Shown: positions 15,168-17,507 of the stretch, piece by piece
How positions within the stretch are numbered: the stretch's first letter is position 1
How the letters are laid out: each line of letters begins with the position of its first letter
From: an uncultured bacterium
GTDB lineage: Bacteria > Eisenbacteria > RBG-16-71-46 > CAIMUX01
DNA length: 17,507 nt
Assembly (NCBI GenBank): GCA_946886185.1
Contig: CAMPIC010000007.1
Span: 1 to 17,507 of the forward strand
Reading direction: 5' to 3'
Translations under genes and position numbers: made by a program
Notes under the pieces: generated by a model
The model's input: only the letters and a program-made list of their open reading frames with translations
Database searches by the model: none
What the model was told of the DNA's origin: nothing

Positions 15168-15752
15168 CTACTTGCTCGCGGGCATTGCCTCCGGAACTCC
15201 ACCGGCCGGCGGAATCGGAGTCGGCACCTTGTTCTTGATCGGCTTGATCGACTGCAGATAGCTGAAGACCGCATGGATGTCGTCGTCGTTCAGCCCGCCC
15301 ACGTTCGGATACGGCATCGGCGGCAGGAGAGGACGACCCATCCCCTTGTGGCGGCCCGATCGCATCGTCGCGACGAACTCTTCCTCCGTCCAGGTGCCTA
15401 GACCGGTCTCATCGTCCGGAGTGAGGTTGGCGGTGAAGCTCACGCCCCAAGGTCCGGACCAGGAGGTCATGGTGCCGGCCGCGACGAACGCCCACGGTCC
15501 TTGCCCGATCACCGGCGCCGCGGGCATTTCCAGATACTCGGGATGTCCCGAAAGGTACCGCTCCTGATCCGGCTCCGGCCCGTTCGGCCCCATCTTCCAG
15601 GGAGTGTGGCAGTCGGTGCACCCCATTGCGTGAACCAGATACTCCCCTCGCGCGACCGCTCCGTCGTTGCTCGCGGAATCGATGGCGTCTTCCGCCCAGG
15701 CGGTTCCCGCCAATGACAGTGCCAGCATTGCAAGGATCGAAGCGCGTTTCAT
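15168..15752 (-). CDS. Exported monohaem c-type cytochrome
   Basis: A 194-residue periplasmic cytochrome c. Residues 1-20 are a signal peptide ending AWA before EDA. One haem-binding motif, GCTDCH (Cys45, Cys48, His49), follows GEYLVHAM, and the probable axial Met146 lies in PPMPYPNVGGL ahead of DDDIHAVFSYLQSI, the usual class I C-terminal helix. The insert between haem motif and Met ligand (about 100 residues) and the SFTANLTPDDETGLGTW stretch resemble the cytochrome subunits of alcohol or aldehyde dehydrogenases, where such proteins pass electrons from a dehydrogenase to the respiratory chain. No dehydrogenase is visible here. AAGGAG lies eight bases before the ATG. It follows the dihaem cytochrome gene after 148 bases in the same direction. 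Confidence 0.9.
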   Translation of the reverse strand: MKRASILAMLALSLAGTAWAEDAIDSASNDGAVARGEYLVHAMGCTDCHTPWKMGPNGPEPDQERYLSGHPEYLEMPAAPVIGQGPWAFVAAGTMTSWSGPWGVSFTANLTPDDETGLGTWTEEEFVATMRSGRHKGMGRPLLPPMPYPNVGGLNDDDIHAVFSYLQSIKPIKNKVPTPIPPAGGVPEAMPASK

Positions 15753-15769
15753 GGTCGACTCTCCTTCAG

Positions 15770-15788
15770 CAACCGAATCGCTCGGTTG
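15770..15788. promoter_or_regulatory. Inverted repeat in the leader of the monohaem cytochrome gene
   Basis: CAACCGA (15770-15776) and TCGGTTG (15782-15788) form a perfect seven-base inverted repeat with a five-base centre, 18-36 bases upstream of the start codon at 15752 and just ahead of its ribosome site. It could be an operator or an RNA hairpin affecting translation. No T-run follows, so it is not a terminator. Confidence 0.35.
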
Positions 15789-15900
15789 AACAATTGGACT
15801 ACGGTTGTTGGTTTCCCAGCTTCATTCATGAATTCGTCGTTCAGCTTTCGCTCTCGTCCCACGCGGGGTGCCCGCGAGTCGTATCCGTATACCGGTCTCC

Positions 15901-17142
15901 TCATCGGGCACCCAGGGGGGCCGAGGCATGGAGCTCGCTATCCCCGGGCTTGGTCGAGCACAGCTGAGGGTTCGGTTCGAGCTCCAGGATCCAGTTCTCT
16001 ATCAGGTTCAATGCATCCATGTCCAGAACCTCGGTTCCCAGGGGAGGCATCTGGATCGCGGGTGAACGCGTCGAGAAACGCTCCCACAAAGCGCTCTGCG
16101 ACGGATCCCCCGGCGTGATCCGGTATTCGGACCGCGCTCCGCCGATCCGGGCCTCGCAGCCGACGGTGGTGGCGAGGGCCGGCATTTCGTAGCACGTTCC
16201 GCAGGGGCTCGCGTCCGGTTCGCTGGCGGCGAGCTCCGGGGTAGCGCCGGATTCCTGTTCCGCGCCAAGAGCGTATGAGTCGACAAGCGTCGAGTCAGAG
16301 GGCGACGCCTCCTGTTCGTAGACCGTGTTCGGTAGAACGACTGCCTGCAGCGGCACGTCGAACGAAAGCTCCAGCCCGGACAACTTTCCCACGCGGTTGT
16401 GGCAGTGGCTGCAGTTTCCATAGAGATATCCGAGGGCCGCGCGCTCCGTCGCGGAGGCGCCGAAGATGCGCGGGGGCGTTTCTTGGAGAGATGCCGGGAG
16501 ACCCTGCACGATCCCTTCCTCGATCAACCTCGGCAGCTCGTATAGATTCTCCCGCGCGGGCGCGGCGTGGAGCGCCAACGGGTCTCGATCCGAGGATAGT
16601 TGCAGGGCGTTGAACCCGAGCACGCCGTTGCGCCGATTGCCGTGGCAGGCGAGGCAGTTGTAATAGCCCGGAATATCGTGGGCGACGCCGTCTGAGATGG
16701 GCGTCGCGTTCCGCACCCCTTCCGAAGGCGCGAGGGTGGCGTCGGTCCCGTCGGCGTTCCAGACGTAGGTCGCGAATGCCCACTTGCCGTTCTCGAGGAG
16801 CTCCATGTACCGGGTCTCGACCCGGCGTCCGAACGAGAACTCCTTCCAGAGCTTGGTCCCCACCGGGAACTTCCAGTCGTCCGCGTTGGTCGCGTCGATC
16901 GAGGTTCCCGCCGGGATCCGGATCCATCGCTGCTTGGCGGCGCCGTCGGTCCAGAGCGGATACTGGGGCGCGTAGGCGAGATTCCGCGGGTCCACCACCC
17001 TCTTGTCCCAGTCCGAGTAGAGGCCCGTCTCGCGCAGGCTGGCGGGAGCGGGTCCGGCCGGCGTCGCCGCCAACCCTATGTGGCAGAACGTGATGAGCAG
17101 GAGGCACGCGGCGATGATTCTGCTTCGAGCTGTTCTGTACAC
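15901..17142 (-). CDS. Exported dihaem c-type cytochrome (SO2930-like)
   Basis: A 413-residue periplasmic protein. Residues 1-25 form a signal peptide ending HIGLA. The N-terminal region carries YAPQYPLWTDGAAKQRWIRI, then DDWKFPVGTKLWKEFSFG and the ETRYMELLENGKWAFATYVW region. Haem motifs follow at CLACH (163-167) and CSHCH (244-248). The C-terminal part, IQMPPLG at about 363-369 before LNLIENWI, could supply a Met ligand. This order resembles the SO2930 family of dihaem cytochromes, whose role is not defined. A later CGTCY (314-318) lacks the His and is not a haem site. The start is a GTG at 17142 with a perfect AGGAGG five bases upstream; longer frames to 17376 would put 78 unrelated residues before the signal peptide. 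Confidence 0.85.
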   Translation of the reverse strand: MYRTARSRIIAACLLLITFCHIGLAATPAGPAPASLRETGLYSDWDKRVVDPRNLAYAPQYPLWTDGAAKQRWIRIPAGTSIDATNADDWKFPVGTKLWKEFSFGRRVETRYMELLENGKWAFATYVWNADGTDATLAPSEGVRNATPISDGVAHDIPGYYNCLACHGNRRNGVLGFNALQLSSDRDPLALHAAPARENLYELPRLIEEGIVQGLPASLQETPPRIFGASATERAALGYLYGNCSHCHNRVGKLSGLELSFDVPLQAVVLPNTVYEQEASPSDSTLVDSYALGAEQESGATPELAASEPDASPCGTCYEMPALATTVGCEARIGGARSEYRITPGDPSQSALWERFSTRSPAIQMPPLGTEVLDMDALNLIENWILELEPNPQLCSTKPGDSELHASAPLGAR

Positions 17143-17147
17143 GATGA

Positions 17148-17153
17148 CCTCCT
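17148..17153 (-). promoter_or_regulatory. Strong ribosome binding site fixing a GTG start
   Basis: AGGAGG on the minus strand, within AAAGGAGGT, sits five bases before GTG at 17142. It decides the start of the dihaem cytochrome gene in favour of GTG over upstream ATG codons. Confidence 0.8.
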
Positions 17154-17507
17154 TTCGTCGCAGGGCAATGCGAAGAAAGCCGGACCGGACTGCCACGGAA
17201 TCTTTGTGGGGTGGACTCGGAGCGAGGGGCGGCAGAGGGATTCGAAGCGCGGCGCATCTTCTCGTTGAACGGGGCTCGCCTGCCGCGATCCTCTCATCGC
17301 CCACCACCTCCGACCGTACGGAGGGTGAAAACGATTCATGCCCGGGCTCGATGACGTCGCGGGATTGACTGCTCACGCTCCGCGCCCAACCATGGACGGA
17401 GCCGACGTCGCAGGGATGAGGCGGAGAAGGGCGGGGGGTGCTTCTGGGTAAAGTCGAGCGGGTCCGGAAACCACGCCCGATCCTGACAAAACGACTAAGC
17501 GGCGTAC
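17154..17507. other. Region without a supported gene
   Basis: About 350 bases upstream of the dihaem cytochrome gene. Open frames exist on both strands but none has a recognisable domain or a ribosome site. I see no tRNA, repeat or clear promoter. It presumably contains the cytochrome promoter. Confidence 0.5.

Noticed and set aside
16185..16205. A third haem site (CGTCY) in the dihaem cytochrome
   Set aside because: The motif lacks the His that follows CxxC in c-type haem sites.
1..17507. tRNA, rRNA, CRISPR or insertion sequence
   Set aside because: No cloverleaf arms with a GGTTCGA-type loop, no regularly spaced direct repeats with spacers, and no transposase-like protein were seen on either strand.

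Overview
The window is a GC-rich bacterial segment that looks like an uncultured FCB-group organism, most likely Candidatus Eisenbacteria or a relative. That assignment is an inference. It rests on a secreted protein with repeated CC-x(n)-C-SP-x-x-C modules and on two adjacent secreted proteins that end with an SWG-x-x-K motif, a style I associate with that group. There are no rRNA or tRNA genes, IS elements or CRISPR arrays to anchor it.

Positions 1-95 hold the C-terminal tail of a membrane transporter. Positions 350-10464 form one tightly packed plus-strand operon: a helix-turn-helix/PTS EIIA fusion regulator, then seven subunits of a complex-I-like, hydrogenase-4-like membrane complex (two tandem HyfB-like subunits, HyfC, HyfE, HyfF, a NuoC/NuoD-type HyfG, and a HyfH-HyfI fusion). 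Four of the seven junctions overlap by ATGA or are separated by only 2-4 bases. The architecture is that of a group 4 [NiFe]-hydrogenase, but the large subunit has lost all four cysteines that would hold the Ni-Fe site and stops where a hydrogenase precursor tail would begin. The small subunit keeps every Fe-S ligand. No formate dehydrogenase, HyfD, HyfJ or maturation gene is present. This fits the poorly understood energy-converting-hydrogenase-related (Ehr) class: an ion-pumping machine with a ferredoxin-like input and an unknown redox or sensory partner. The second HyfB-like gene carries an apparent one-base frameshift near its 3' end.

Positions 10494-10748 (minus) are the wreck of a SulP-family anion transporter, with frameshifts and a large internal deletion. 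Positions 10783-12500 (minus) are two translationally coupled secreted proteins with a candidate promoter upstream. Positions 12622-13869 (minus) encode an ArsB/SLC13-type ion transporter. Divergently on the plus strand (14038-14996) lie a single-domain asparaginase and a DUF2237 protein, followed by a strong rho-independent terminator. Positions 15168-17142 (minus) encode two exported c-type cytochromes, one monohaem and one dihaem. The last 365 bases show no gene I can support.

The operon would let the organism couple electron transfer from a ferredoxin-type donor to ion translocation through three antiporter-like channels, with the EIIA fusion as a plausible phosphorylation-sensitive regulator. 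The exported cytochromes point to periplasmic electron transfer in the same organism, but nothing links them directly to the complex.
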